Shown: positions 50,142 through 59,761 of the stretch, in pieces | How positions within the stretch are numbered: position 1 is the first letter of the stretch | Layout: each line of letters opens with the position of its first letter | Source: Halovivax gelatinilyticus | GTDB taxonomy: Archaea; Halobacteriota; Halobacteria; Halobacteriales; Natrialbaceae | Assembly (NCBI RefSeq): GCF_024300625.1 | Contig: NZ_CP101322.1 | Location: forward strand, 447,992 to 511,991 | Length of the DNA: 64,000 nt | Reading direction: 5' to 3' | Program-made: the position numbers and the translations under genes | Notes under the pieces: model-generated | Database searches by the model: none | Told to the model about the DNA's origin: nothing | The model's input: the letters and a program-made list of their open reading frames with translations, nothing else

Positions 50142-52286
50142 TCAGTCGATCATCTCCTCGTCGAAGTACCACACCTCGACGCGGGTGTCGTCGACGGCGA
50201 CGCCGTGGTGTTGTTCGAAGTGCTCGTCGATGTACGCCCGAACTTCGGGGTGGACGTGATAGGCCTTGCCCGATTCCCAGGTTATCCAGCCCGATCCGTG
50301 CCGTTCGACGTCGTCGTGGAACTCGTCAGGTCCGTAGTCCTGGTTGTTCCGCATGCTGATCCACTCGGTGTCCTCCGGGAGGTCTCGAAGGTAGAAGTCG
50401 CGGGCGTACTGGGCGATCAAGACGTCGCCTTCGTCGAACTCCTCGACGATCGTCCCGTAGGCGGTGTCGAAGTCCTCGCTGTCCTCGTAGTAGAGGCTCC
50501 GGTAGTCGTTTCCGTCGCCGACGCCGATCATCGGAGCCGCGAGGCTGACGACGAGCAAGGCCACCAGCGCGTACCGCAGGACGGGCGTTCGGAGGGCGTC
50601 GACGAAGCTGACGTACGCGAAGACGACGAGCGCGATCGCGAACGGCACGACGTGGACGACGTACGCGAAACTGGCGTACCGATCCCCAACGTACACGTAA
50701 AACACGAGGGCGAACCCACACAGAATGTAGACGAAGACAAGCTTGTGAGTGAGATCGCGGTTTTCGAGTCGAGCCGGGATCGCGAGACCGGCGACCGCGA
50801 GCACGAGACCGAACGTCCACTCGAAGGGGTACCGGAAGAGGTACGAGTGGTAGACGGTGTTCTCCCGGTCGAAGAAAGACAGGAACTGATCGAGAAACCC
50901 GAGGGAGTCGGTCTGGTGGGCGACGACCGCCACCGCGGCGATTCCGACGAGTCCGACCGCGGACGCCGTGTAGTACTTCCGCTCGCCCGTCGCGATCGCG
51001 CGGTAGACGACGTAGACGTACGTCGCCGCGATGACGACGAGCGCGTTATAGTGAATCTGGTAGGCGACGTAGAGGACGGGTATCGTCACCAGTCCGATCG
51101 CGTAGTTGAAGTCGGCGTACCGATCGATCGTCTCGTCGAGTCGGTCGTGACCGAAACCGATCGGGTTCGACTCCGTCACCGATCGATAGACGAAGTAGGT
51201 GAGCAGGAGAAACAGCGGGATCAACAGCGCGTACATGCGCGCCCAGCGGAAGTAGAAGACGAATCCCGGGTAGACCGCCATCGCGAGGCAAGACACGAGC
51301 GCGACGAGCCGTCGCTCCGTGAAGTAGGCGACGACGACGTACGTTATCGGGATCGCGAGCACGCCGACGGCCGCAGAGACGATTCGCGCCGACCACTCGG
51401 AGACGCCGAAGATCGCGTACGAGCCGGCGACGAGCAGGGTGTGGGGCCAGGCCCGGTCGTAGTACCGACCCGCGTGCTCGTCTGCGATCCAGTTCCACCG
51501 GTAGAGCTCCCCGGAGAAGTAGTAACTCGCCGCGGTGTCGGCGACGAGGTACTCGTCGCCCTGGAGGTGGAGCGCGCCGAGGCGGAACGTGAACGCGGTC
51601 GCCCCGATCGCCGTGACCAGCGCGAGAAGGAACCGATACGTTCGGCCGTCGAAAACGCGCACTGTCCACCTGGTGGCTTTCTCCCCGGTGACTTCCCGCT
51701 CCGTCGGACGGTTCCACAGGACAACGCCGACCAGCACCGCCGCCAGAACGGAGCCCTCGACCGGCAGGACCTCGAGAATCGTCGATGAGAACGTCGAGAG
51801 TACGACGATGGCGACCGCCAGCACGGCCGCCCCCCTGGCGACCGCTCCGGTCGCCTCGTCGTCGCGCACCACCAGCGTGAGAACCACCAGCCCGACGGTC
51901 AGATATGCCAGCGGCCCGATATCGATCGAGTCGGGTCCGACCCCCAGGCGAGCGGCCGCGATTAGAGATCCGACGAGGACGACGGCGAGCAGCGTCGTTA
52001 CGGAAACGAATCGCACGAAGGCGCCACTCAACCTATCAGTGAGGAACCACGTTTCGGCGTCGACGTCACGAGAGCGCACCGGCGAGGCGGATCCGAACGC
52101 GGAGAGGAGGGCGATCGAGACCAGCGCGTAGGCCGAAGAGATGGCGAAGGCGAACAGCGTCTCCCGTCCGAGGTTACCCCAGACGCCGACGAGTCCGACG
52201 GCGTCGACGGCGTACGCAACAGTGAACGCGACGGCCAGGACTTTCCCTGCCCAGACGACCGGAGCCCGCCCGACGGCGCGGTTCAT
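50142..52286 (-). CDS. large GT39-like membrane glycosyltransferase
   Basis: This 714-residue protein has an N-terminal helical extension of about 170 residues (five or six helices) before the GT39-like core. The core has HLQGDEYLVADTAASYYFSG and FRWARMYALLIPLFLLLTYF, with the DE pair and RWARMY motif. The C-terminal soluble domain (about 590-714) ends HPEVRAYIDEHFEQHHG and VEVWYFDEE, similar to the DVRAYIQSNTVRYA and LELYYW end of the neighbouring gene product. It probably transfers a sugar at the outer membrane face. The pair is convergent with a 54-base gap. Confidence 0.88.
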   Translation of the reverse strand: MNRAVGRAPVVWAGKVLAVAFTVAYAVDAVGLVGVWGNLGRETLFAFAISSAYALVSIALLSAFGSASPVRSRDVDAETWFLTDRLSGAFVRFVSVTTLLAVVLVGSLIAAARLGVGPDSIDIGPLAYLTVGLVVLTLVVRDDEATGAVARGAAVLAVAIVVLSTFSSTILEVLPVEGSVLAAVLVGVVLWNRPTEREVTGEKATRWTVRVFDGRTYRFLLALVTAIGATAFTFRLGALHLQGDEYLVADTAASYYFSGELYRWNWIADEHAGRYYDRAWPHTLLVAGSYAIFGVSEWSARIVSAAVGVLAIPITYVVVAYFTERRLVALVSCLAMAVYPGFVFYFRWARMYALLIPLFLLLTYFVYRSVTESNPIGFGHDRLDETIDRYADFNYAIGLVTIPVLYVAYQIHYNALVVIAATYVYVVYRAIATGERKYYTASAVGLVGIAAVAVVAHQTDSLGFLDQFLSFFDRENTVYHSYLFRYPFEWTFGLVLAVAGLAIPARLENRDLTHKLVFVYILCGFALVFYVYVGDRYASFAYVVHVVPFAIALVVFAYVSFVDALRTPVLRYALVALLVVSLAAPMIGVGDGNDYRSLYYEDSEDFDTAYGTIVEEFDEGDVLIAQYARDFYLRDLPEDTEWISMRNNQDYGPDEFHDDVERHGSGWITWESGKAYHVHPEVRAYIDEHFEQHHGVAVDDTRVEVWYFDEEMID

Positions 52287-52656
52287 CGACGGGAGTCACC
52301 CCGTCCATGACGAGGAGCCTCACGATCCACGCTGGCATGATCCCGAATCCGGGTCGGACCGAGTCGGCGATGGAACGCGCGCGACCGACCGAAGATGGGA
52401 GTCCGATCAAATCGTCGCGCCGTTCGCATCGATCGACCCCACCGAGTATCCGCCCGCAGCAGAGACCGACCCGACTGGCGCCAGTGCCGTGGCATTCCTC
52501 GGTTCTACGTCCGAACGGCGGCTTATAACTTGGCCATCGTTACCCGAACGAACGGGCCGTTAGGCCGCGACGGCGAAACTCAATCGGCGCGACCGTGGCC
52601 GTCGGGCGGGTTCGTCCGCACCGTCCGCTCGCGGCGACCGCGCCGGTCGTCACCGG
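52287..52656. other. 370-base intergenic region, no gene seen
   Basis: This lies between the start of the large GT39-like gene and the end of the second flippase gene on the same strand. Frames are arginine-rich and lack coding bias. A GGCTTATAACTT element at about 52513-52524 is the only AT-rich TATA-like stretch and could drive an unrecognised RNA in either direction. No RNA family was recognised. Confidence 0.4.
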
Positions 52657-54099
52657 TTACCGATCGGCGAACGGCAGATCCAACGGGACGTTACGCACCA
52701 CCGTTCCGCGGAACCGATCGGAGATCGAGACGAGCGCGAGGAAGTAGACGAGCGCGCCGAATCCGACGAGTGCCAGGGCGAACACGACGGTGTACTCGGC
52801 CACGACGGTCCGCTCTCCGAGGATTCGAGCCGCGTACACTGCCGCGCCCATTCCGAGCGAGGCGACACCCTGTCGTCCGATCTCCGCCACCGGAATCTCG
52901 AACGCCATCACCTGTCGGGCGGCGTGGACCCCGTAGGCGAGGCTTACACTCGCGGCCAGCCCAGTGGCGATTGCAGCACCCACCCATCCGATCGCCGCGA
53001 TCAGCGCGACGTTCAGCGCGACGTTCGCGACGATGAAGACGGCGTTGATCCGAAAGCCGACGTCGGGTCGGTCGATCGCGTTCACCGCGTTCACCAGCTG
53101 CTTCTGGTAGCTGTAGCCGAGATAGCCCGCCACGAGGAGCCACAGCACGTCGTGCCCGACGACGAACTCCGCGCCGTAGATCAGCAGGAGGAGGTCCCCG
53201 ACGACGAGGCTTCCGACCAGTCCGGGGATGAGAAAGACGCCGCCGTAGGCGAGCGAGTCTTCGACCAGGGAGGAGACCGCAGCCCGGTTCCCCGTCGTCG
53301 ACTCCCTGCTGATCTCCGGAAAGAGCGTCGTACTGATCGCCTCGCCGAACGTGTTGAGAAACGCCGCGACGGAAATCGCGACGAGGTAGACGCCGATCAG
53401 ACCCTGCGAGACGAAAAAACCGAGCACCGTGACGTCGACCCACCGAAAGCTCTCGGTTCTGACCGACCCGAGCCACGCGTACTTCGCGTAGGTGAGGATG
53501 CTAGAGATGTGTTCGCGTCCGGGACGGGCGACCGCCGGTCGGAGAAAGACGAAACCGGCGACGGCCGCCAGTGCGAACCCGATCCCGTAGCCGACGAGCA
53601 ACCCGACGAGACCGGCACCCAGGAGGACGAGGCCGAACTGGATCGCGCTGGCCGCGATCAGACGGGCCGGTGAGAGGATCGCGAAGACGTGAACGTAGTG
53701 ATACCCCTGGAGCGCGGCGATCGACAGTCGGTAGAACAGGGACGCGGCGGTCAGAAAGAGGAGGATGGAAACGACGGGGGCCCCGACGTACGCGGCGACC
53801 TGTTCGCGACCGCCCCAGAGCGCAATCGCGATGACGACGAAAAAACCCACCATCAGGAGCCCGCCCGCCGCGAGGTGTGCGCCCGGATCGTTGTCCTCGC
53901 TGAGTCGCTTGACGACCGCCTTCTCCAGACCCAGCTTCCCGCCGATTTCGAGCCAGGCGATCACCGCCAGCGCGAGGGCGTACATACCCAGGACCTCCGC
54001 ACCGAGAATCCTGGCGAAGTAGACGGTGGCGAGGAAGCTGATCCCGGTCGCGATCGACTTCGCCACGAAGTAGACGATCGCCGTCTGTCCGTGTCTCAT
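52657..54099 (-). CDS. flippase (MOP superfamily), second copy
   Basis: This 480-residue protein has about 14 helices, starting MRHGQTAIVYFVAKSIATGI and continuing SFLATVYFARILGAEVLGMY, the classic helix-1/loop segment of oligosaccharide flippases. The conserved central part has FVSQGLIGVYLVAISVAAFL and EAISTTLFPEIS. It probably exports a lipid-linked glycan. It differs clearly from the flippase at 41934, so the locus may handle two glycans. The start at 54099 was chosen because the family begins there; the longer upstream reading frame is arginine-rich and not coding-like. Confidence 0.92.
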   Translation of the reverse strand: MRHGQTAIVYFVAKSIATGISFLATVYFARILGAEVLGMYALALAVIAWLEIGGKLGLEKAVVKRLSEDNDPGAHLAAGGLLMVGFFVVIAIALWGGREQVAAYVGAPVVSILLFLTAASLFYRLSIAALQGYHYVHVFAILSPARLIAASAIQFGLVLLGAGLVGLLVGYGIGFALAAVAGFVFLRPAVARPGREHISSILTYAKYAWLGSVRTESFRWVDVTVLGFFVSQGLIGVYLVAISVAAFLNTFGEAISTTLFPEISRESTTGNRAAVSSLVEDSLAYGGVFLIPGLVGSLVVGDLLLLIYGAEFVVGHDVLWLLVAGYLGYSYQKQLVNAVNAIDRPDVGFRINAVFIVANVALNVALIAAIGWVGAAIATGLAASVSLAYGVHAARQVMAFEIPVAEIGRQGVASLGMGAAVYAARILGERTVVAEYTVVFALALVGFGALVYFLALVSISDRFRGTVVRNVPLDLPFADR

Positions 54100-54249
54100 C
54101 GATGGGCGATCGGGTCGATCAGCGGAGTCGGCCGACGGTACTTGCGGCGCGGGTCGGTTCCGGTACGGAAGGGACGGGTTTGTCCATACATCAGCTACCG
54201 CACGTCCGAGCGGACGGGTATTACAGTACGAGACGGAGTGATATAGTAC

Positions 54250-55039
54250 GTGAGCCAGTTCCACCACCGGCTTCGGTCGCTCTATCGAATCGTCCGGAGT
54301 CGAGGGGTATCCGAAGCACTCCAGATATCCCTCGTGAACCCGCTGGTCGGCGCCTGGGCGGTCGCGGACGGGACGGCCACGGTCGACGGTCTCACCTACG
54401 CCGTCGAGGGGGCGCCCGTCTCGGTCTTCACGCGCGGGTCGATCGCCCGCGGTCGACACGAACGCGAAGAACGCGCGCTCCTCGAACGACACCTCCCGAC
54501 CGACGCGGACGTCGTCGAACTGGGCGCCGGCATCGGCTACCTGACGGCGCTGGCCGCAGACCGCACGAACGGTTCGGTCGTCGCCGTCGAAACGAATCCT
54601 GACCTGATTCCGATCCTCGAGCGAACGAGAGCGATGAACGTGCTCGAGTACGCGATCGAGCACGCCGCCTACGCCCCGGACGCCGACGAGGTGGACTTCC
54701 CGGTCGCGACGAACTACAAGTTCAGCAGCGTCCACAAGCGCTCGGCCCGGACGGTCTCCGTCCCTGCGACGAGCCTCGAGGCGCTCGCTCGTCGCCACGG
54801 GATCGAAGAGTGCGTACTGGTCGTCGACGTCGAAGGTACCGAGATCGACATGGTCCGGGACGAACTACCCCATCCTCGCTGATCGCTGTAGCCTGCTGCT
54901 GATCGAGTTTCACGCGCCGATTACCGGTGCAGATTCAGTTCACACTGCCAAGAGACGTATCGAACAAAACGGATTTTCTCCGGTCGAACGGCGACGGGGA
55001 GTGGTCCTCTATCGAAACCATCGGAATCCGAATACCTAG
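54250..55039 (+). pseudogene. FkbM-type methyltransferase gene with a one-base frameshift
   Basis: From a GTG at 54250 the frame encodes VVELGAGIGYLTALAADR (motif I) and CVLVVDVEGTEIDMVRDEL (FkbM signature), then stops early after PHPR. One base out of frame from 54872 the sequence continues ILADRCSLLLIEFHAPITGA and on to NGFSPVERRRGVVLYRNH, ending at 55039. This matches the C terminus of the homologue at 56266. The break falls in a CCCC run at 54868-54871; removing one C restores a 262-residue protein. It is either a recent pseudogene, a phase-variable tract or a sequencing error. A GGTATTAC box lies about 30 bases upstream of the start. Confidence 0.8.
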
Positions 55040-55109
55040 ACGACGGGGTACTGGTTGTCGGGTTCGTCCGGTGGCTGCATAACGCGTACGGGAAGACTGT
55101 ATCGATCGG

Positions 55110-56210
55110 TTAGATGACGCCGTGGTGTTCGAAAAACCGCCTATTGCGCTCGTCAGCTAGTAACGGGACGTGTGGCTGAATAACATCGACGTCCGGCCAG
55201 TCGTTCCCTTCGATCACCTTGAACGATCCTTCCCCTGTAAGTAGTACGTCCCAGCCCACGTACGGCGTGAGCGGGGCTAGGTAGTCCGCCATCGCAAGGA
55301 TCTCGTCCAATATCGCATCCCAGTCGGGAACTGTTCTTTGTGCGATCTGTGCACCCGTCTCCGGATGGACTTCGTGCTCGCCTCGGTGTGAACCCTCGGG
55401 ATACGACACCGCGTGAGACAACGTCCCCGATTCAATGTCTACGTTGGCGGCGATTCCACCTTTCGACCAGTTATCCACGGGAACCGATGCGTCCGTCCCG
55501 ATCCGTTGCACGGCAGCGGCGATGTACGGAGTCGTCGTCTCCGGGTCGACCATCGTGAGAAATCTGAGCGTATTCGGACTATCGGGATAGAGCGACCGTG
55601 CGAACGGTCCTTGTTCGATGTACTCAGTGACGAGACACCCCTCGGCTTCTGCCGAAAGTTGCTTGACCCCGTGACGAGTGACAGCCGACCCATCGATCGC
55701 AAATCCGTCAGGTTCGTCCGAAACGATGTGAACGTCTTCGCCTCCCGACCCCTCTTGTGGTCTGACAACCACTGCACCGGCCGACTCGACGCACGATAGT
55801 AGGTCCGAACCGGCGTGAACGCTCACCGGCAACTGATCGAGTTGCCCATTCCGAATGAGGCCGTAACAATCCGGGATGGCATCGCTCCACTCCGGAGTCA
55901 TTGCGTAGTAAAACATCGATTTGTTCCGGTGAACGTGGCCGAGTCGGCCGTTTATCTTTCGGGCTTTCATGTGTTCCCAGTTCGAAAGGTACCGGTCGAG
56001 ATTCGACTCTTCCAGGCCGAATAGCGGGACCGATTCTGAGAAGAAGCCGGTGTTGAGCGCCCACAAACGCGTCCGAAGCGGGACGCCCGGATGTCGTTTC
56101 AGTTCACGGTTAACGAAGAACATCACGGCCCACGCACGCCAATCAAGTTTCTCCCTCGTGGTATCCGCCGTACGGCCGAGTTTCCGGATCCAGGGATAGA
56201 GTGCATCCAT
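55110..56210 (-). CDS. sugar-transfer-associated ATP-grasp protein
   Basis: This 366-residue protein belongs to the ATP-grasp family found in capsule and exopolysaccharide loci (ATPgrasp_ST type). The nucleotide-binding loop is VVVRPQEGSGGEDVHIVSDE. The conserved RFLTMVDPETTTPYIAAAVQ, DNWSKGGIAANVDIESG and YVGWDVLLTGEG segments lead to the metal-binding KVIEGNDWPDVDVIQPHVPL. It presumably ligates a carboxylate to an amine on a sugar or lipid; the substrate is unknown. Codon usage is less GC-rich than the locus average. A paralogue is encoded at 57345. The ATG at 56210 is preferred to a GTG at 56225. Confidence 0.84.
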   Translation of the reverse strand: MDALYPWIRKLGRTADTTREKLDWRAWAVMFFVNRELKRHPGVPLRTRLWALNTGFFSESVPLFGLEESNLDRYLSNWEHMKARKINGRLGHVHRNKSMFYYAMTPEWSDAIPDCYGLIRNGQLDQLPVSVHAGSDLLSCVESAGAVVVRPQEGSGGEDVHIVSDEPDGFAIDGSAVTRHGVKQLSAEAEGCLVTEYIEQGPFARSLYPDSPNTLRFLTMVDPETTTPYIAAAVQRIGTDASVPVDNWSKGGIAANVDIESGTLSHAVSYPEGSHRGEHEVHPETGAQIAQRTVPDWDAILDEILAMADYLAPLTPYVGWDVLLTGEGSFKVIEGNDWPDVDVIQPHVPLLADERNRRFFEHHGVI

Positions 56211-56265
56211 GGTCGTCAGTACCACCTAATCTGGAAGTGATTCGCGTCGTAATCGACGGATCGGT

Positions 56266-57174
56266 TCACGTACGTTCACCTCTCTGCGGATCTTGGTCGG
56301 TGGGCGATCTACGTTCCAGTGACAGTTCATCGAGTTCATCTCGACGATGGTCACGAAATCGGGGGTTGTGATATATTACTTTCTCCGTATTGTCATCCTT
56401 GCGTCGGTCGAGCGCGATCAGTTCGCTACTCTCGAGGGTTTCTTTGGCAGATCGAACGTCCGCGTCGACATCCGCAAAGTGGTGGTACTCGATGACGACG
56501 TACGGGCACGACTCTAGCACGAATTCGAGTTCCGAGTCGACCAGTTCGACCTCGGCACCTTCAATGTCAGCGATTAACACGAACCGTTCGATCGCGAAAG
56601 TCTCTCCTATCCACTGAAGATCCACTCCAGGCACCTGGACGGTGGTACTGACGTCTTGAAGCCCTCGAACCGTGCTGGCCTTAATGAATTGCTCGTCCAC
56701 GGCCAGTTCGACGTCGGTTCCGGCCGGATTGTAGGCACTCTCGACGATTTCAAATCGGCAGTCATTCAGCGCGCGGTTTCGCTTCAACACCGGGATGATC
56801 TCCGGGTTGGGTTCGAGGACGACGTGCTCGCCCCCGCTACGTCGGCGATCGATGTTGCACGAAACGAATCCGATCCCGCCGCCGAGTTCGACAACGTCGT
56901 AGTGTCGCGGGATGTACGTATGGACGAAGTCAACGATCTCGTCCTCGTACCGTCCCATGAGTAGCTTGTGTGCCTCCGAACGAAGGATTTTGTCGCTCGC
57001 ATCGATCACAACTCCTCGCGATCGAATTGGCCGGAATCGACAGTACTGACTGGAAATATATCTGAACGTGTCGCTCACGTAGACCATCTCCAGTGGATCC
57101 GAGATACCGCTCGCGAGCACGGAGGCGATACCCTCGTCGCGTACCTTTCGAAGGGCCACATCCACGAGTCCCAT
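56266..57174 (-). CDS. FkbM family methyltransferase
   Basis: This 302-residue protein has motif I DVVELGGGIGFVSCNIDRRR, EHVVLEPNPEIIPVLKRNRA at the end of strand 2, and the FkbM signature FVLIADIEGAEVELVDSELE. The N-terminal 80 residues carry an extra helical region. It is a homologue of the frameshifted gene at 54250 and may be its replacement. GC content is visibly lower than in most of the locus and reading is less acidic, which suggests transfer together with the ATP-grasp gene next to it. It should O-methylate a sugar. Confidence 0.87.
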   Translation of the reverse strand: MGLVDVALRKVRDEGIASVLASGISDPLEMVYVSDTFRYISSQYCRFRPIRSRGVVIDASDKILRSEAHKLLMGRYEDEIVDFVHTYIPRHYDVVELGGGIGFVSCNIDRRRSGGEHVVLEPNPEIIPVLKRNRALNDCRFEIVESAYNPAGTDVELAVDEQFIKASTVRGLQDVSTTVQVPGVDLQWIGETFAIERFVLIADIEGAEVELVDSELEFVLESCPYVVIEYHHFADVDADVRSAKETLESSELIALDRRKDDNTEKVIYHNPRFRDHRRDELDELSLERRSPTDQDPQRGERT

Positions 57175-57344
57175 TCAGCCAATCAACGCGAATACGCCCA
57201 ATAACGCTTACACAATTTTGGAAGCCATACACGTTTTCGATTGCGACATTCACATCACCCTTGGTAATCAGAACGGAAGATTAGCGTCTGAGAAGAGAGC
57301 CTAGCAAATAAAACGCACCCATCTCCGTACACAGATTTACGCAA

Positions 57345-58421
57345 CTACCGGATCCCGTGGTGTTCGTAGAACCGTCGAACGCGCGGGTCGTCGAGCAACG
57401 GGCCGTGGGTCTGGAGCATGTTGACGTCGGAGTAGCGGTTTCCCTCGATGATTGTTACGCCCGGGTCTTCGTCCACGACGACGTCCCAGCCGACGTACGG
57501 GAGCGCCGGATACGACGCCGCGACGTCGGTCAGGGCGTCGACGACCCGCGCCCAGTTGGGAACGCTCCTCCCGGCGACCCGTTCGCCCGTCTCCGGGTGC
57601 CTGTCGGTCCAGACGGGTTCGCCCTCGTCCGTCCGACTGGCGCACGGTCCCATCTGTCCGGTTTCCGCGTCGACGCGGGCACTCACGCCGCCCCGAGACC
57701 AGTTGTCGAGCGGGGCGGACGCCTCGGTGCCGAACCGGTGGACCGCGCGCGCGACGAACGGCTCGCTCGTTCGCGGGTCGATCATCGTCAGCACCCGGAT
57801 CGTGTTCACCGATCCCGGATAGATGGCGTCGGCGTACCTGCCCTGCTCGACGCACTCACACAGGAGTCGGTCGCCGGTTCCGTTCGCGGCCAGTTCCTCG
57901 ACGGTCGTCCCGGCGAGTTCAACCGGTTCGAGCACGGTCACGCCGTCGCCGCCGCCTCCGGTTCGCGGTTTCACCACGAGAGACCGTCCCGCCGAGGCGG
58001 CCGCAGAGAGGGGGTCGCGCTCGTCCACGGCGGCGTCGATCGGGTGGGCCCCTTCCGGCGTGAGGTAGTAGTACAGCCGGGGAAGGTGACGGTCGAACGC
58101 CGGGCTCAGCAGGTGGTGAAACAGGAGCTTGTCGTCGAGCACCCGCCCCGACGGACCGTTGATGGCGATCGTCTTCACGTCGCGCTCGTAGTTCGAGAGG
58201 TACCGGTCTGTGTTCCCGTCGGGCAGGTCGAAGAGCGCTCCCGCTTCGGAGAGAAAGCCGTTTCGCCAGAGCCGGAGTCGCTCGTGAGCGGGGAGATCGA
58301 CGGACCGTCCGGTCCGAGCTTCACGAACGATGAGCCCGCCCAGTTGCTTCGCGGCGCGCAGCCGAGACTCGGTGCCATCGGCGAGGCGGTCGGTCACGCC
58401 GCCCCCGTCCGTCACGGTCAC
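57345..58421 (-). CDS. sugar-transfer-associated ATP-grasp protein, paralogue
   Basis: This 358-residue protein is a paralogue of the one at 55110, with the same order of segments: VVKPRTGGGGDGVTVLEPVE, RVLTMIDPRTSEPFVARAVH, DNWSRGGVSARVDAETGQ, YVGWDVVVDEDPG and TIIEGNRYSDVNMLQTHGPL. Both end in a similar EHHG tail. This copy has the GC-rich codon usage of the chromosome, unlike its relative. Start at the GTG at 58421, whose GTGA overlaps the stop of the upstream CapK-like gene by 4 bases, so the two are translationally coupled. It forms an operon with the CapK-like, GT4 and GT2 genes. Confidence 0.86.
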   Translation of the reverse strand: MTVTDGGGVTDRLADGTESRLRAAKQLGGLIVREARTGRSVDLPAHERLRLWRNGFLSEAGALFDLPDGNTDRYLSNYERDVKTIAINGPSGRVLDDKLLFHHLLSPAFDRHLPRLYYYLTPEGAHPIDAAVDERDPLSAAASAGRSLVVKPRTGGGGDGVTVLEPVELAGTTVEELAANGTGDRLLCECVEQGRYADAIYPGSVNTIRVLTMIDPRTSEPFVARAVHRFGTEASAPLDNWSRGGVSARVDAETGQMGPCASRTDEGEPVWTDRHPETGERVAGRSVPNWARVVDALTDVAASYPALPYVGWDVVVDEDPGVTIIEGNRYSDVNMLQTHGPLLDDPRVRRFYEHHGIR

Positions 58422-59761
58422 ACCACCTCCGAGATGGTGTAGCGGAACTTCCCGGACTCGCTCTCGTCGATCCGCTCGGGATAGGAAAACGTGACGCGGA
58501 CGTCGTCGCCCAGAACCGTGTGCGTCGCTCGTTCGATCTCCGCCAGATCGGCGTCGGGCGGCGACCGGCCGTCGCGACGCTCGATCGCGTACTCGACGCG
58601 GTCCGTCGCCGTCTGGCGGATGCGAAACTTCTCGATCCAGTCGCGGTGGTAGAGCGTCTTTCGCAGGTAGCCAGGGTGGACGAGGTCGCCGTCGGTCGTC
58701 AGGAAGTGATCGGTGACGCGGCCGGTGACGCGCGCGAGCGTGGGAAACGGCCGGCCGCAACGACACGGCTCCGGCGACCGCACGCCCACGTCGCCGATCT
58801 CGTACCGGATCAGCGGCATCGATCGGTTAGTGAGCGACGTGACCGCGATCCGGCCGGGTTCGCCGGGCGGGAGCGGCCGCCCGTACTCGTCGACGATCTC
58901 GACGTAGGCGGCGTGGGGAAAGACGTGCAATCCGTCCCGGGCGCGACACTCGCAGGCGATGTCGCCGACCTCGCGGGAGCCGTACTGGTTGAAAACCGTC
59001 GTGTCGAACGCGTCCTCGATCGTCTCCCGGACGGGCTCGTGGAGGGTTCCCGCGGTCGTCACGACGCCGTTCGGCGAGTGGACGTCGAGCTCGTTTCGCT
59101 CGACGTACCGGGCGAGCTGGTGGATCGACTCGACGTACGCCCAGATCGTCAGCGGACGAAACGAATCGATGGTTTCGACGTGCTCGCGCATGTCCGACTC
59201 GCCCATCCGGTAGCTGTTGCATACCCGGCGATTGTAGAGGAACTCGACGGCCCGAGATTTGAGATCGATCGAGCCGTCCCGGAGGTCTCGCTCGCTCCCC
59301 CACAGTTTGACCTCTCGACCCCCGAGCGGTTTGCCAGCGAGTTCCTGGTAGAAGAGCTTCGTCGCGACGTTCCACTCCCAGTAGTACTGGTCCTGGACGA
59401 ACTCGACGGGCTCGCCCGTGGTCCCGCCCGACGTGTTCGTGTAGGGATCCGGCCCGGGATCGGTCGAGAGAAGCCGATCGCCCTCCTCGCGCAGCGTCTC
59501 CTTCGTGAGAAGCGGCAGCTCCGAGAAGCGTTCGAGCGAAACGCCGTCGTCGTCTACGACGCCTCGCGCTTCTAGCACGTCGGCGTAGTAGGGAACCGTC
59601 TCGCGGGCGTGGCGAAGAAGCCGCGTCATCTTCCGGCCCCGATGGGAACGGACCGTCTCCCGATCGGCGTTCCACAGCCGACGAATCGTCTGCAGGTTGT
59701 CGGGGACGTCGCTCCGCGTCGCCCGGAGCGCCGCGTGGATGATCGGTTTGCGCCAGTTCAT
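58418..59761 (-). CDS. CapK/phenylacetate-CoA ligase-like protein
   Basis: This 447-residue protein is an adenylate-forming enzyme of the PaaK/CapK type. The ATP-binding P-loop is YTNTSGGTTGEPVEFVQDQY, and a later NQYGSREVGDIACECRARDG carries the YG-E motif and a cysteine pair seen in the family, with a further CRCGRPF element that may bind zinc. CapK-like proteins occur in polysaccharide loci and may activate an acyl group for transfer to sugars. Overlaps both neighbours by 4 bases (ATP-grasp downstream, GT4 upstream), so it belongs to a tightly coupled operon of four genes. Confidence 0.88.
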   Translation of the reverse strand: MNWRKPIIHAALRATRSDVPDNLQTIRRLWNADRETVRSHRGRKMTRLLRHARETVPYYADVLEARGVVDDDGVSLERFSELPLLTKETLREEGDRLLSTDPGPDPYTNTSGGTTGEPVEFVQDQYYWEWNVATKLFYQELAGKPLGGREVKLWGSERDLRDGSIDLKSRAVEFLYNRRVCNSYRMGESDMREHVETIDSFRPLTIWAYVESIHQLARYVERNELDVHSPNGVVTTAGTLHEPVRETIEDAFDTTVFNQYGSREVGDIACECRARDGLHVFPHAAYVEIVDEYGRPLPPGEPGRIAVTSLTNRSMPLIRYEIGDVGVRSPEPCRCGRPFPTLARVTGRVTDHFLTTDGDLVHPGYLRKTLYHRDWIEKFRIRQTATDRVEYAIERRDGRSPPDADLAEIERATHTVLGDDVRVTFSYPERIDESESGKFRYTISEVV

